From: Calothrix sp. FI2-JRJ7
GTDB lineage: Bacteria > Cyanobacteriota > Cyanobacteriia > Cyanobacteriales > Nostocaceae
Direction of reading: 5' to 3'
Assembly: GCA_019359675.1 (NCBI GenBank)
Contig: JAHHGX010000090.1
Location: 44,775 to 108,774 of the forward strand
Length of the DNA: 64,000 bases
Part shown: piece by piece, positions 36,371 through 46,377 of the stretch
How positions within the stretch are numbered: the stretch's first letter is position 1
Layout of the letters: each line of letters starts with the position of its first letter
Notes under the pieces: generated by a model
What the model saw: the letters and a program-made list of their open reading frames with translations, nothing else
What the model was told of the DNA's origin: nothing
Database searches by the model: none
Made by a program: the position numbers and the translations under genes

Positions 36371-37585
36371 ATGTTTTCTAACAATCAAAACAAATACCTG
36401 TTTTATACAGGAGAACTTTCGCTCAAACCTGATACAGCACATGAAATACACGATGTACTTTGTGCAAATGCGGCTGCAAATTTGGGTTACTCTTCGGTGT
36501 TAGCTTACCACGATAAAAAGGCTAGCCCATTAAATCTATCTTGGTTATTTAATCCTTTTAAACTACAAAAGCCAGACGCAAAATTTGTAGATTTTTATAA
36601 CACCCAAGAACATCTAAGAGTGGCGCCGTTACCAATGCCATATCCTATAGACAGAGTACCAGGCAAACTCACAAACTCTAGCACCATTGCCACAAAATAC
36701 TACTTCCCATTTCATTTACGGCGCCACACCAAGCTAGTTCACACACGCGATTGGAATTTTGTCAAAGCATCAGTAAAAAATCAAATTCCCGTTATATTTG
36801 AAAAACATCACTTTCAAACAATACCATTTGAACCCGAAATTATAAATAGTCCTTACTTTCAAATTGCCATCACTCAATCAGAACCAGTACGTCAAAGCTT
36901 AATTGAGCAAGGAATGCCACCAGAAAAAGTAGCATGGGTATATAACGGTTTTGAGCAATCATTTTTAGAACGTCAACCCGAACAAGCACAAAACTGGCGC
37001 CAAGAACTACTTCAAGACGGCAGACAAATATTAGTTGTTTACTCAGGTGCTTTATATAAATTTAAAGGTATCGACCTACTTATCGAAGTAGCAGAGCAAA
37101 TGCCTTACATCCAATTTGTCGTTACCGGAGGAAAAGACGCCCAAGTCGAAACATATAGACAAATAGCTTCATATAAAAATATCTCAAACATCAGTTTCTT
37201 AGGTTGGGTAATGCCACGCGAAAGGTTAGTCAGCTTATTTCAAGGCGCCGACTTACTATTACATCCTCACCTATCAGGAAAAGAAGCCGACTATACCAAC
37301 CCAGTTAAATTCTTCCAATACATGGCATCTGGCACTCCTATAGTAACCACTGAAATACTACCCCTAATGCCATTCAAAGATTCCCCCTTAATAGCATGTT
37401 GGTGTGAACCAGATAACCCACAAAAATTTGCTGCCGCAATACAATACGCGCTAGATAAATATCCACGTAAAACAGAAGGATATATAGACAGTATTAACTA
37501 CGCGCAGCAATTTTCATGGGAAAGCAGAATTCTCAATATTTTAAATTATGTTGAAGAATCAATGCGTCCGCAGGTAATTAATTAA
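36371..37585 (+). CDS. Family-4 glycosyltransferase
   Basis: 404 aa GT-B protein. Features are an N-terminal domain with RRHTKLVHTRDWNFVK (about 117-132), the start of the second domain at LVVYSGALYKFKGIDLLIEVA (about 220-240), SFLGWVMPRERL and the donor-site stretch LLLHPHLSGKEADYTNPVKFFQYMASGTPIV (about 293-323). It begins 4 bp after the ABC exporter gene, so it is in the same operon. Confidence 0.88.
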   Translation: MFSNNQNKYLFYTGELSLKPDTAHEIHDVLCANAAANLGYSSVLAYHDKKASPLNLSWLFNPFKLQKPDAKFVDFYNTQEHLRVAPLPMPYPIDRVPGKLTNSSTIATKYYFPFHLRRHTKLVHTRDWNFVKASVKNQIPVIFEKHHFQTIPFEPEIINSPYFQIAITQSEPVRQSLIEQGMPPEKVAWVYNGFEQSFLERQPEQAQNWRQELLQDGRQILVVYSGALYKFKGIDLLIEVAEQMPYIQFVVTGGKDAQVETYRQIASYKNISNISFLGWVMPRERLVSLFQGADLLLHPHLSGKEADYTNPVKFFQYMASGTPIVTTEILPLMPFKDSPLIACWCEPDNPQKFAAAIQYALDKYPRKTEGYIDSINYAQQFSWESRILNILNYVEESMRPQVIN

Positions 37586-37607
37586 ATATAAGGGAGAACT
37601 AAAAACT

Positions 37608-38567
37608 ATGACTAAAAAAATCGTTGGAATGCTAACTGAGTATCCAGGAGTTAATCAAAGCGATTGGTTATGGCAACAAACCCCCTACCAATTTGGTGTA
37701 TGGGGCAATATTCAAATGCTTGCCAAAGCTGAAAAACCCGACTTCTTACTTCTATACAATTTCGCAGGTATTCGCAAAGTATTTAAAAACAAATATTTAT
37801 TCTTCAGACCCGAACTTCATTACGCCTCGTTTAGCGAAGAAGAAATGCAACCTTTATTGCGTGGAGTTCCCAAAGAACGAATTATCTTTCTTTGGCGCGA
37901 ACCACCCCTTGAAGAAGTTAACGAAACAAATTTAGCGTGTTACGAATGGGCAACTAAATACTGCGGTTACGTATCCGCATCTGATAACGCGGCGCCAATA
38001 CCCGAATACATGCCAGCAATATGGTATCACAGTAACTCGTTCCGCGAACTCAACGAAATGCCAGTACCAGAAAAAACTCGCACGTGTAGTTGGATAACAT
38101 CAGGAATAAGTCGCACAGCAAACCATCGGCAACGACTAGAATTTTTGCGATTATTACAGAATCATCAAATTGATTGTGATTTTTACGGACGTAATTTACC
38201 AACTTGGGTAGCATCTGGGGGAGAACTTGCCAACAAATGGCACGCAATGGCGCCTTATCGATACAACTTAGCTATTGAAAACTATGCTAGCAATGATTTA
38301 TACGTCAGCGAAAAAATGTGGGATTCACTGTTAGCATGGTGCTTACCAATATATTACGGAGGAGGCGCCGCAGATAAGCTATTACCACCAGGTAGCTTTT
38401 TACGTTTACCAAGCTTAGACGAAAAAGGTTTAAAGTACATCCAAGAAGTAACCGCAACACCCGATGCTTGGTACGAAGCCTCTGAAGCAATAGCAGAAGC
38501 AAGACAAATTATATTACACAAACTCAACTTACTAGAATGGACGAGTAACTACACAAAGAATTTTTAA
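37608..38567 (+). CDS. Family-10 (fucosyltransferase-like) glycosyltransferase
   Basis: 319 aa. The C-terminal half has the GT10 alpha-1,3-fucosyltransferase signature: YRYNLAIENYASNDLYVSEKMWDSLLAWCLPIYYGG (about 216-251), in which the ExxxxxYVSEK core is the donor site. The N-terminal half is divergent. It predicts a fucose-like or other deoxyhexose decoration. A GGGAGAA ribosome-binding site precedes ATG 37608. Part of the 31706-40546 unit. Confidence 0.82.
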   Translation: MTKKIVGMLTEYPGVNQSDWLWQQTPYQFGVWGNIQMLAKAEKPDFLLLYNFAGIRKVFKNKYLFFRPELHYASFSEEEMQPLLRGVPKERIIFLWREPPLEEVNETNLACYEWATKYCGYVSASDNAAPIPEYMPAIWYHSNSFRELNEMPVPEKTRTCSWITSGISRTANHRQRLEFLRLLQNHQIDCDFYGRNLPTWVASGGELANKWHAMAPYRYNLAIENYASNDLYVSEKMWDSLLAWCLPIYYGGGAADKLLPPGSFLRLPSLDEKGLKYIQEVTATPDAWYEASEAIAEARQIILHKLNLLEWTSNYTKNF

Positions 38568-38595
38568 TCAAATTTAAATTTGGTAGGGGTTATAT

Positions 38596-39600
38596 ATGAC
38601 TGATGGTATTTATATTCTTGCAAATGATGTGGTTTATGACCAGTTGATAGCGCTGTTAAACAGTATTGAAGTTCATGCTGGTAAAGATTACCCAATTTGC
38701 ATTTTGCCATACGACGATAAATTAGAACGAGTCAAAGAAGAAGCTGCCAAACGCAGTAATTTAGAAATATTTGACGATAAATCTATTATCGAACTTTGGG
38801 ATAATTTTGTTTACGATGTATGGCAGACACACCCTAACGCATTCAAAACATGGTCAGAACGAGGTATATCAGGTATATACCGTATGGGTACGCACCGAAG
38901 GTTTTGCGCTTTTGATGGTCGGTTTGATAGGTTTATTTATCTTGATGCTGATACTTTAGTACTAAACTCGCTAGATTATATTTTCCAGCAGTTAGATCAT
39001 AATGATTTTGTGGTTTACGACTTTCAGCACAAAGACCCGACGCACGTTTATGACGTCAAGTCCAAACAACTATTAAATATATTTTCACAAGCACGCATTG
39101 ATAGCGAAATCTTTTGTTCGGGTATGTACGCAACCAAAAAAGGTTTATTTAATCAAGAAAAAAGAGATTACTTATTATCACAACTGCGCTCCTGTGATGG
39201 TGAAGTGCTGTATATGAATGCACCCGACCAAACTATCCTTAATTATATGGTGATGCGTGCGGGTGTTTCGACGTGCAACTTTGCCCATTACCTAAGTGAG
39301 GACAAAGTAACTGGTTGTTGCGTGACTTCTCCACACTTCGAGGAAAAAGATAATCTTCTTTACGACAAACAAAGTCGTCTTACCTACCTGCATTATATTG
39401 GGTTGTCATCAAAACTATTTACCCGTGTATGTGCGGGTGAAAATGTTGGGTTTCCTTACAGGGATATTTTTTTACACTACCGTTATTTAAATGAACCAAC
39501 ACGGCGCCCGCAGTTTAAAACTAAGCCTAAAGCTTACAATGCACCACCAAGTTTTGCAACAAGAGTTTTACGAAAATTAGGAATTCCAATGGAGGTTTAA
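38596..39600 (+). CDS. Npun_R2821/R2823-like putative glycosyltransferase, first copy
   Basis: 334 aa. N-terminus GIYILANDVVYDQLIALLNSI, a metal-binding YLDADTLVL (about 114-122, DxD) and an acceptor region with FCSGMYATKKGL and PDQTILNYMVMR. Resembles GT8-type nucleotide-diphospho-sugar transferases and the Nostoc punctiforme family I know under this locus name. The next gene is a divergent relative, so this is a tandem duplication. Function beyond glycosyl transfer is unknown. Confidence 0.75.
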   Translation: MTDGIYILANDVVYDQLIALLNSIEVHAGKDYPICILPYDDKLERVKEEAAKRSNLEIFDDKSIIELWDNFVYDVWQTHPNAFKTWSERGISGIYRMGTHRRFCAFDGRFDRFIYLDADTLVLNSLDYIFQQLDHNDFVVYDFQHKDPTHVYDVKSKQLLNIFSQARIDSEIFCSGMYATKKGLFNQEKRDYLLSQLRSCDGEVLYMNAPDQTILNYMVMRAGVSTCNFAHYLSEDKVTGCCVTSPHFEEKDNLLYDKQSRLTYLHYIGLSSKLFTRVCAGENVGFPYRDIFLHYRYLNEPTRRPQFKTKPKAYNAPPSFATRVLRKLGIPMEV

Positions 39601-39604
39601 TATA

Positions 39605-40546
39605 ATGACGCGCGGAATATATATTATAGCTAACGATAAAGTTACAGACCATGCAATAGCTTTGCTCAACAGCATTAGATTGTATGATAAAGAAACACCA
39701 ATTGTGATGATTCCCTATAATGATAATTATCATAATATAGCCGATACACTCAATCGCTATTATGGTGTAAAGGTTTATGAAGATTTAGAATTTATTGACC
39801 GTTTATCAAAAAAATTACACGAAACATTTGGTGGTAAGTTTTTTGCCCGTCCCAACCAGTTTCGTAAACAAGCTTGTTGGTTTGGCCCATTTGATGAGTT
39901 TTTATACATTGACACAGATATAGTTGTCTTTGAAAAAATTGCCGATAACCTTAATTACCTAGCAAATACAGATTTTATTAACTGCGATTACCAACATTTA
40001 GGCGGTATAAAAAACGTATTTTCTGCCAAAGTCTTTGACGACGGAGTATTCACACAAGAAGAAGTCAAAGATATATTCAACGGTGGATTTTGGGGTTCCA
40101 AGAAAAATCTCGTCTCCGAACAAGATTTATACGAAGTATTTACAGAATGTACACAACATCCCGAATACTTTGATTTCTCAGAAAAAACTTCTGACCAACC
40201 AATAATTAACTATATGTTATTAAAGCGTATCAAAAACCGCTTTAACATTGTACGTCGTGAAGGTCAGGCGCCTGGTAACTGGGCAGGTACACCACACTTC
40301 CAATCAAAACAGGGGCAAACCAGTGTACTAATCGACCCAACTGTAAATCAACAACTCCAATATTTACACTGGGCAGGTATTCGTATTCAACCCGGTTGTC
40401 CTTACTGGGAAACTTGGGAATACTACCGTAATCTTAACCCTGAATTGCCACCTGCTTACTTCCCGGCGCCTATCCAGAAAAATCAGTGGCAAAAAACAGT
40501 AGATAATCTCAAAAACCAACTGCGGCAAATCAAAGCAAAACTGTAA
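39605..40546 (+). CDS. Npun_R2821/R2823-like putative glycosyltransferase, second copy
   Basis: 313 aa, paralogue of the preceding gene. Shared plan: RGIYIIANDKVTDHAIALLNSI at the N-terminus, YIDTDIVVF (DxD, about 101-109), NGGFWGSKKNL and SDQPIINYMLLKR. The C-terminal part differs and ends in a coiled-coil basic tail. The start is 4 bp after the preceding stop, so the two are translationally linked. Last gene of the cluster before the insertion sequence. Confidence 0.75.
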   Translation: MTRGIYIIANDKVTDHAIALLNSIRLYDKETPIVMIPYNDNYHNIADTLNRYYGVKVYEDLEFIDRLSKKLHETFGGKFFARPNQFRKQACWFGPFDEFLYIDTDIVVFEKIADNLNYLANTDFINCDYQHLGGIKNVFSAKVFDDGVFTQEEVKDIFNGGFWGSKKNLVSEQDLYEVFTECTQHPEYFDFSEKTSDQPIINYMLLKRIKNRFNIVRREGQAPGNWAGTPHFQSKQGQTSVLIDPTVNQQLQYLHWAGIRIQPGCPYWETWEYYRNLNPELPPAYFPAPIQKNQWQKTVDNLKNQLRQIKAKL

Positions 40547-40564
40547 CATTTTAGTTTACAGCCA

Positions 40565-40640
40565 GTAAGGTGGGCACTGCCAGCCCTTGATGGCGCGAAC
40601 TTAAGTACTATAGGAGCGGCGCCTAAAAGCTGCTCCTGTT
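40565..40640. repeat. GGTGGGCACTGCC repeat and hairpin after the polysaccharide cluster
   Basis: AAGGTGGGCACTGCCAGCCC (40567-40586) is a degenerate member of the GGTGGGCACTGCCCACC family. AGGAGCGGC...GCTGCTCCT (40613-40638) is a hairpin that could end the cluster's transcript. Confidence 0.6.
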
Positions 40641-41141
40641 ATGGATTATTAGGATGCCTTCAAGTTATTCTTGACAGTATCAATATCATGGTGTGTCAAA
40701 ATGTTATCTACAGTTTTTGAGCAATTCGTAGAAGAAAGTCCCATGAGTGTGATGGCACGAGTATTAATGGAACGTATTTTTACGCCAGAACGCTTGGATA
40801 ACATATTTGAGAAACACGCGACTGTTCAATATCAGCAAGATTTATTATTTTCAAGCCAAGTAGATTTGATGAGTTTAGTTGTGTGTGGGATTCACAAATC
40901 AGTCCATGCAGCTTATAAAGCAAAAGCAATAGAAAAAATAGTGAGTACAACAGCATTGTATAACAAGCTCTCTGGAATTGAATTAAATGTAAGTCAAGCA
41001 TTGTTAAAAGAAACAGCAAGCGATTTAAATTATCTAGTTAAAGCAATGAGTGGGGAACAACCAAGCTTGTTGTCGGGGTATCAGGTTAAATTTGTAGATG
41101 GGACATGTCTTGCGGCAACAGACCATAGATTAAATGTAATT

Positions 41142-41162
41142 TCCTTCGGATAACTTCGTTAA
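41142..41162. repeat. 21-bp micro-insertion in the transposase gene
   Basis: TCCTTCGGATAACTTCGTTAA adds exactly seven codons, two of them TAA. Excision in silico restores the family sequence. The size equals that of the very small dispersed repeats (SDRs of 21-27 bp) described in Nostoc genomes. Confidence 0.75.
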
Positions 41163-42050
41163 CGTAATTATGCAGCAAAAGCCTTACCAGGTAAGGCAAT
41201 AGCAATATTAGACTCTTCATCAAAGTTAGTAACAGATATTTTTCTTGATGCTGACGGTCATGCCCAAGAGCGCGCGCACTTTGATGAAGTACTTTCTCTA
41301 GTTAAACCACAAGAACTATGGTGTGGAGACCGTAACTTCTGTACAGGAAAATTTTTATATACGCTCATCTTGAAAGAAGCATTTTTTGTAATTCGTCAGC
41401 ACGGTTCTTTAGGATTTAAAGAATTAACAGAATTACAGCCACTAGGAGAAACTGAAACAGGAAAATTCTTTGAGCAGAAGATAGAAATATCTTATGAAGA
41501 AGAAGCTCTACAGTTGAGACGAGTTTTACTAAAGCTGAATACACCAACACGAGATAACGAATGGGAAATAGCAATTTTCACAAACTTACCAAAAGCAGTC
41601 AGCGCAGCGGAAATTGCTGAATTATATCGCAATCGCTGGAAAATAGAAAATCTTTTTCAAACTGTAACTGAAAATTTTAATGGGGAAATTCAAACTTTAG
41701 CTTATCCAAAAGCTGCATTGTTTTCATTTTCGATGGCATTAGTCGCATATAATATACTTGCGACTTTACGAGGCGCATTAGGAAGTGTACATGGAGTCAC
41801 TAAAATAGAAGTAGGATTGTCAGATTTTTACTTAGTTGATGAAATTCAAGGAATATATAGAGGGATGATGATTGCGATTCCTGCAACACAATGGGAAGAA
41901 TTTAGTACATTTTCTCTTGACCAAATAGCAGAGCTTTTACAAAGGCTTGCAGGAGGTGTAAATCTTAAACGTTTTTTGAAAGCAACAAGAGGTCAAAAGA
42001 AAAAGCGAGGAGATTTAATTGTTGATAGGAAACATCGCCATGTTTCCACC

Positions 42051-42105
42051 CTCCGGGTGCGCCAGTTCCCTACGGTGGGAAACCCGCCTTCAGGACTGGC
42101 TTACC
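42051..42105. repeat. 55-bp palindromic micro-insertion in the transposase 3' end
   Basis: Contains complementary arms GCCAGT and ACTGGC plus TTCCC/GGGAAA. It is bordered by ACC on both sides, compatible with a 3-bp target duplication, and shifts the frame by one. Confidence 0.75.
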
Positions 42106-42156
42106 GCGCGACTTTTAGAAGCACATCAAACTAGTAAAAAACAGAAAAAAAGTTAG

Positions 42157-42554
42157 TTTGTAAACAATAAACATTTTTCTTTGTTCCTCATTGCCTACTG
42201 CCTGCAAGAATTCTAATGCAACTGTTAAGTTTATGCTCAATATTTATTAGATATAATATTTTAACGTTCTTGATGTAGAACAAATAAATCATATTTGTGC
42301 AAATTATATAGCTACGTACACGCCTTGATAGTTTGCATATAAAAAAATGGTAAGGAAAAACATATTTCTTACCAATTAATTACTTAATTTATTAATACTT
42401 ATCTTATTAATGCAGCCCAAGTATAATAATTGTGAGCGTTGAAAAAGTAAAAAAGCTTGTATATTAAGGCTTTTTACTTCTGCCCTCTGCCATCTGCCTT
42501 TTTGTGTTAGTCCATTTGTACGCATTGAAAGGGCTGGCACTGCCCACCCTACAG
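42157..42554. other. Spacer after the insertion sequence
   Basis: Probably includes the right end of the IS. Heptad-type CTGCC repeats (about 42477-42500) and a GGCTGGCACTGCCCACCCTAC repeat (42529-42553) precede the kinase stop codon. No gene. Confidence 0.5.
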
Positions 42555-45500
42555 TTAATCGTACAACCATACTCTTAATAGCGAAAGTAGCTGTTCAGTG
42601 TCAACAGGTTTGGTAATGTAATCTGAGGCGCCTGCTTCGATGCATTTTTCACGGTCGCCTTGCATGGCTTTAGCAGTAAGGGCAATAATGGGCAAAGATT
42701 TGAATTGATAATTTTGACGAATTTGACGGGTAGTTTCGTAACCATCCATTTCAGGCATCATTATATCCATAAGTATGACATTGATATCGGGATTCTGTTG
42801 TAAAACTTCGATACCTTCTTTACCATTTTCAGCGTATATTACTTGCATACTGTATTTTTCGAGCAAACCAGTTAACGCAAAAATATTACGAACATCGTCA
42901 TCTACAATTAAAACTTTTTTATTTGTAAGAATACTGTCGCTTGATTGTAATTGTTCAAGTATTTTTTGCTGAGTAACAGGTAGTTCGGCTTGAACTCTAT
43001 GCAAGAATAATGACGTTTCGGCGAGCAGTCTTTCAGGAGAATTTACGTCTTTAATAATGATTGTTTCCGCTATTCGCCGTAATTGAAATTCTTGTGCTTT
43101 GGTAATTTCCTTACCTGTATAAATAATAACAGGTAAAGATTCACCATTTTTTTCCTTCTTAATTAGTTCAATTAACTCAAAGCCATCCATATCAGGCAGT
43201 CCCAAATCGAGAACCATGCAGTCAAAGCGTCGCGAACGAATTGCTGTTAAAGCTTCTTCGGCTGTTCCTACACCAGTAATATTAACATCACCATCATCAC
43301 CACCAATAAGTTCGATAATACTTTGGCGTTGTGTTACGTCGTCTTCGGCAACGAGTAAATATTTCAGTGGTCGCTCTACAAATACTTTTATTCTATTTAA
43401 AGCATCGCTAATTTCTTCTCTGGTAACAGGTTTTTGTAAATATGCCATTGCACCTTGCTGTAAACTCCGCTGTTTCCCGTCTTCCACCGTCATTACATGT
43501 ACAGGAATATGACGTGTGTTTACATCGTGCTTCAATCTATCCAATACCATCCAACCATCGATTCCTGGTAAATCAATATCTAATAAAATTGCCGAAGGTT
43601 TAATTTGACGTGCCTGTGTTATTCCGCTATTACCATTTTGAGCAATAACGCTTTTAAAACCTTGCTGTTGCGCCATGTCGTATAAAATACGCGCAAAAGT
43701 TATATCATCTTCAATTATTAATAATACATATTCGCCAGGTTGAATATTTTTTCTGTCGTCGAAGAGTGCTGAGTGCTGAGTACTGGGTGCTGAGTTGAAT
43801 TTGGCGCCAACGGTAGAGACGTGTAAACTGGAGGTTTTCCCGGAGGGATTAATCACGTCTCTACGCTCAGGATTATTTTTTGACTCTGTAATATTTAAAG
43901 GTAAATACAGTGTAAATGTGCTTCCTTCACCGGCATGGCTAGATAATGTAATTTCACCACCAAATAAGCGCGCAATTTCGCGACTGATTGATAAACCTAA
44001 ACCTGTACCTCCGTGTTTACGATTAGTGCTACCATCAGCTTGTTGAAATGCTTCAAAAATTATCTTTTGCTTTTCGGGTGCTATTCCAATACCTGTATCA
44101 CTGACGCTAAAAGCGAGAACTGAGCTAGATTTATTTAAGGTTTCGTTGTTAGGACTCCAACCATGTGAAGCAAAGTTTACCGTGAGTCGCACTTCTCCTT
44201 GTTCTGTAAATTTAAAGGCATTTGCTAGTAAGTTTTTGAGAACTTGTTGTAAACGTTTTGCGTCGGTGTCAATGCTTGATGGGAGATTTGCCGCAAAATC
44301 AAGGGTAAAGTTTAAACCTTTACTATAGGCAAGCTGTTTAAAGGTACGTTCTAAGTAATGCTTGAGTTCGACTAATGGTAACGGGTAATAATCGAACGAC
44401 ATTGTGCCAGATTCGATTTTTGCCAAGTCTAATATATCATTGATTAATCCTAATAAATCTTTTCCGGCACCGTAAATAGTACTACTATACTCTATTTGTT
44501 TTGATGTGAGATTACCTTCGCTATTTTCAGATAAAAGTTTAGCTAGAATTAGTAAGCTATTAAGAGGGGTTCGCAATTCATGCGACATGTTAGCAAGAAA
44601 TTGAGATTTATATTTTGAAGAAAGCTTTAACTCACTAGCTTGTGTTTCTAATGATTGCCGTGCTTCTTCAATTTGGTTATTTTTTGTTTCAACTTCTTGC
44701 TTTTGCAATTCTAGCAATTCGGCTTTTTTCTCTAGCTCTTGATTAAGCTCCTGTAATTCTTCATTTGACTGCTGTAACTCTTGCTGCTGTTGCTGTAAAA
44801 GTTCTTCAGATGCTTGTAGTGTTTCTGCTTGTTCTGCTAATCTTTCATTACTTTCTTGAAGTTCTCCTTGTTGGTTTTGCAGTAATTCTGCTAATGCTTG
44901 CGATTGTTTGAGCAACTCGACTGTACGAATATCTGATGCTATAGCATTTAGCACTGCACCTAAAGTCTCGCACAATTCATCTAATAGTGTTATGTGTACT
45001 GTTTCAAATTCCTGAAACGATGCTAATTCAATTACTGCCGTTACTTCTGACTCAAATAATATAGGCAATACTATAATATTTTTTGGTTTTGCTTCTCCTA
45101 ACCCTGAACTAATTTGAATGTAATCACCAGGAACATTTGTGAGTAATATTTTTTGCTTTTCTAAAGCGCATTGCCCTACCAACCCTTCCCCTAACTGGTA
45201 TCTATTTGAGAGATTCTTGCGTTGCTGATACGCATAGCTACCAAGTAAAACCATTACAGGTGGTTCAATATCAGTATCTTTAACATATAATACAGCTTGT
45301 TGTGCATTTACAAGCGGCGCCAGTTCGCCAAGGATAATTTTAGCAACATTTGCTAAATTGCGCTGTCCTTGCAGCATTTGAGAAAACTTAGCTAAATTAG
45401 ACTTTAACCAAGTTTGTTGCTGGGTCAACTTTGTATTTTGACGTAAATTGGTAACCATCCGGTTGAATGCTTTGACTAGCATCCCTACTTCATCTCCACG

Positions 45501-46211
45501 GTTATTTTCACGGATACTTACCGATAAATCTCCATCGGCAAGTGCGGCTGTTTTTATAGAAAGTTCGCGCAAAGGATAAGAAATTTCTCGATTTAGATAG
45601 ATAATAATTATAATTAATAGTAAAATTGTAAAAGGTAAACCTAGTAAAATAACTTGAAATGCTTTTTTGGTAGAGTTTTCTGTTTTTTGTGTACGTAAAT
45701 ATAATAAACTTGTTTCATCTTTTTGTATTTGAGATATGACATTTGTAATCTGATTTATTATCTCTGTGTTTCTATCAGAGATAACTTCCTCTTTTGCCCG
45801 CTCAAATCCTTCTTGTTGACGTAATAAAATTCGATTTCTAATGATATCTATTCTTTGGGGGATTAAAAATTCTAGCTTACTAATAAGGCTTTGCTGTTGA
45901 GGATTATCTGCTGTCAATTTACGTAGCTTTATTAAACTATTATCTAGAGCTTTAATGGCACCATTAAAAGGTTCTAATGAACGCTGTTCACCTGTAACAA
46001 TAAAAGCGCGCTGCGATGCTTCTGCTGATTGTAAGTTTACATTTAAATTTTTCAACTCACCTAGCACCTCATAGCTATGAGCTTGCCACCTAGCATTTAA
46101 AACTAAATTATTCGTAGTTTGATATGTAATAAAGCCAATCACACTTACAACAGCTAATATTGCTCCGAATCCAGCGCCAATCTTTGTAGCAATTTTGATT
46201 CTTCTAAACAT
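42555..46211 (-). CDS. Hybrid histidine kinase: CHASE3-HAMP-GAF-HisKA-HATPase-REC-REC-REC
   Basis: 1218 aa. TM1 about 11-30, CHASE3-type helical sensor about 35-180, TM2 about 186-206, HAMP about 207-265, GAF about 285-420, long coiled coil about 430-530 (Gln/Glu-rich), HisKA with phospho-acceptor His544 in SHELRTPLN, HATPase with DTGIGI and GGTGLGLSI, then three receiver domains each with a phosphorylatable Asp (LLDIDLPG, VLDLGLPD, LMDIMMPE). A membrane sensor with a built-in phosphorelay, target unknown. Residues about 783-817, linking HATPase to the first receiver, are translated from dispersed repeats and are probably acquired. Confidence 0.92.
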   Translation of the reverse strand: MFRRIKIATKIGAGFGAILAVVSVIGFITYQTTNNLVLNARWQAHSYEVLGELKNLNVNLQSAEASQRAFIVTGEQRSLEPFNGAIKALDNSLIKLRKLTADNPQQQSLISKLEFLIPQRIDIIRNRILLRQQEGFERAKEEVISDRNTEIINQITNVISQIQKDETSLLYLRTQKTENSTKKAFQVILLGLPFTILLLIIIIIYLNREISYPLRELSIKTAALADGDLSVSIRENNRGDEVGMLVKAFNRMVTNLRQNTKLTQQQTWLKSNLAKFSQMLQGQRNLANVAKIILGELAPLVNAQQAVLYVKDTDIEPPVMVLLGSYAYQQRKNLSNRYQLGEGLVGQCALEKQKILLTNVPGDYIQISSGLGEAKPKNIIVLPILFESEVTAVIELASFQEFETVHITLLDELCETLGAVLNAIASDIRTVELLKQSQALAELLQNQQGELQESNERLAEQAETLQASEELLQQQQQELQQSNEELQELNQELEKKAELLELQKQEVETKNNQIEEARQSLETQASELKLSSKYKSQFLANMSHELRTPLNSLLILAKLLSENSEGNLTSKQIEYSSTIYGAGKDLLGLINDILDLAKIESGTMSFDYYPLPLVELKHYLERTFKQLAYSKGLNFTLDFAANLPSSIDTDAKRLQQVLKNLLANAFKFTEQGEVRLTVNFASHGWSPNNETLNKSSSVLAFSVSDTGIGIAPEKQKIIFEAFQQADGSTNRKHGGTGLGLSISREIARLFGGEITLSSHAGEGSTFTLYLPLNITESKNNPERRDVINPSGKTSSLHVSTVGAKFNSAPSTQHSALFDDRKNIQPGEYVLLIIEDDITFARILYDMAQQQGFKSVIAQNGNSGITQARQIKPSAILLDIDLPGIDGWMVLDRLKHDVNTRHIPVHVMTVEDGKQRSLQQGAMAYLQKPVTREEISDALNRIKVFVERPLKYLLVAEDDVTQRQSIIELIGGDDGDVNITGVGTAEEALTAIRSRRFDCMVLDLGLPDMDGFELIELIKKEKNGESLPVIIYTGKEITKAQEFQLRRIAETIIIKDVNSPERLLAETSLFLHRVQAELPVTQQKILEQLQSSDSILTNKKVLIVDDDVRNIFALTGLLEKYSMQVIYAENGKEGIEVLQQNPDINVILMDIMMPEMDGYETTRQIRQNYQFKSLPIIALTAKAMQGDREKCIEAGASDYITKPVDTEQLLSLLRVWLYD
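43764..43865. repeat. Repeats inside the hybrid-kinase gene
   Basis: Tandem GAGTGCT heptads (43764-43797) are followed by GTAGAGACGTG...CACGTCTCTAC (43813-43865), a family also present between genes. All are read in frame as the linker between the HATPase and first receiver domains. Confidence 0.8.
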
Positions 46212-46342
46212 TGTTAAAAATTAATATATTCGCCAATTGAACAATAAAGCTAATCAGATATAATTAATTTTCATCATGCCATCGGAATAATTATCTTGTC
46301 TACTAGCCAAGGGGTTAATGTTAATTTAACCACAAGATAGAT

Positions 46343-46377
46343 AAAACCGAGCTTCTCGTGAGAAACCCGGTTTCTTT
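46343..46377. repeat. Paired GAAACCCGGTTTC palindromes, copy 4
   Basis: AAACCGAGCTTCT and GAGAAACCCGGTTTCTT closely spaced. The outer end touches the stop codon of the catalase-like remnant. Confidence 0.75.

Larger units (their letters stand above)
40701..42156 (+). pseudogene. IS4-type DDE transposase, disrupted by two micro-insertions
   Basis: Start ATG 40701 (MLSTVFEQFVEESPMSV). The N-terminal part ends at TAA 41151-41153 and an open C-terminal part runs to 42134. Between them the frame continues as RNYAAKALPGKAIAILDSS...WCGDRNFCTGKF (DDE-type second Asp region), and the C-terminal part has YRNRWKIENLFQTV, the Y-R-E-type IS4 signature. Removing 21 bp (41142-41162) rejoins NVI with RNYAAK in frame. 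Removing 55 bp (42051-42105) rejoins RHVST with ARLLEAHQTSKKQKKS and the stop at 42154-42156. So the transposase was intact until two small repeats entered it. Confidence 0.85.
40650..42240. mobile_element. IS4-family insertion sequence, approximate extent
   Basis: Only the transposase is certain. Terminal inverted repeats could not be placed by eye, so the ends are guesses from the coding part. It lies directly behind the glycosyltransferase cluster. Confidence 0.45.
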
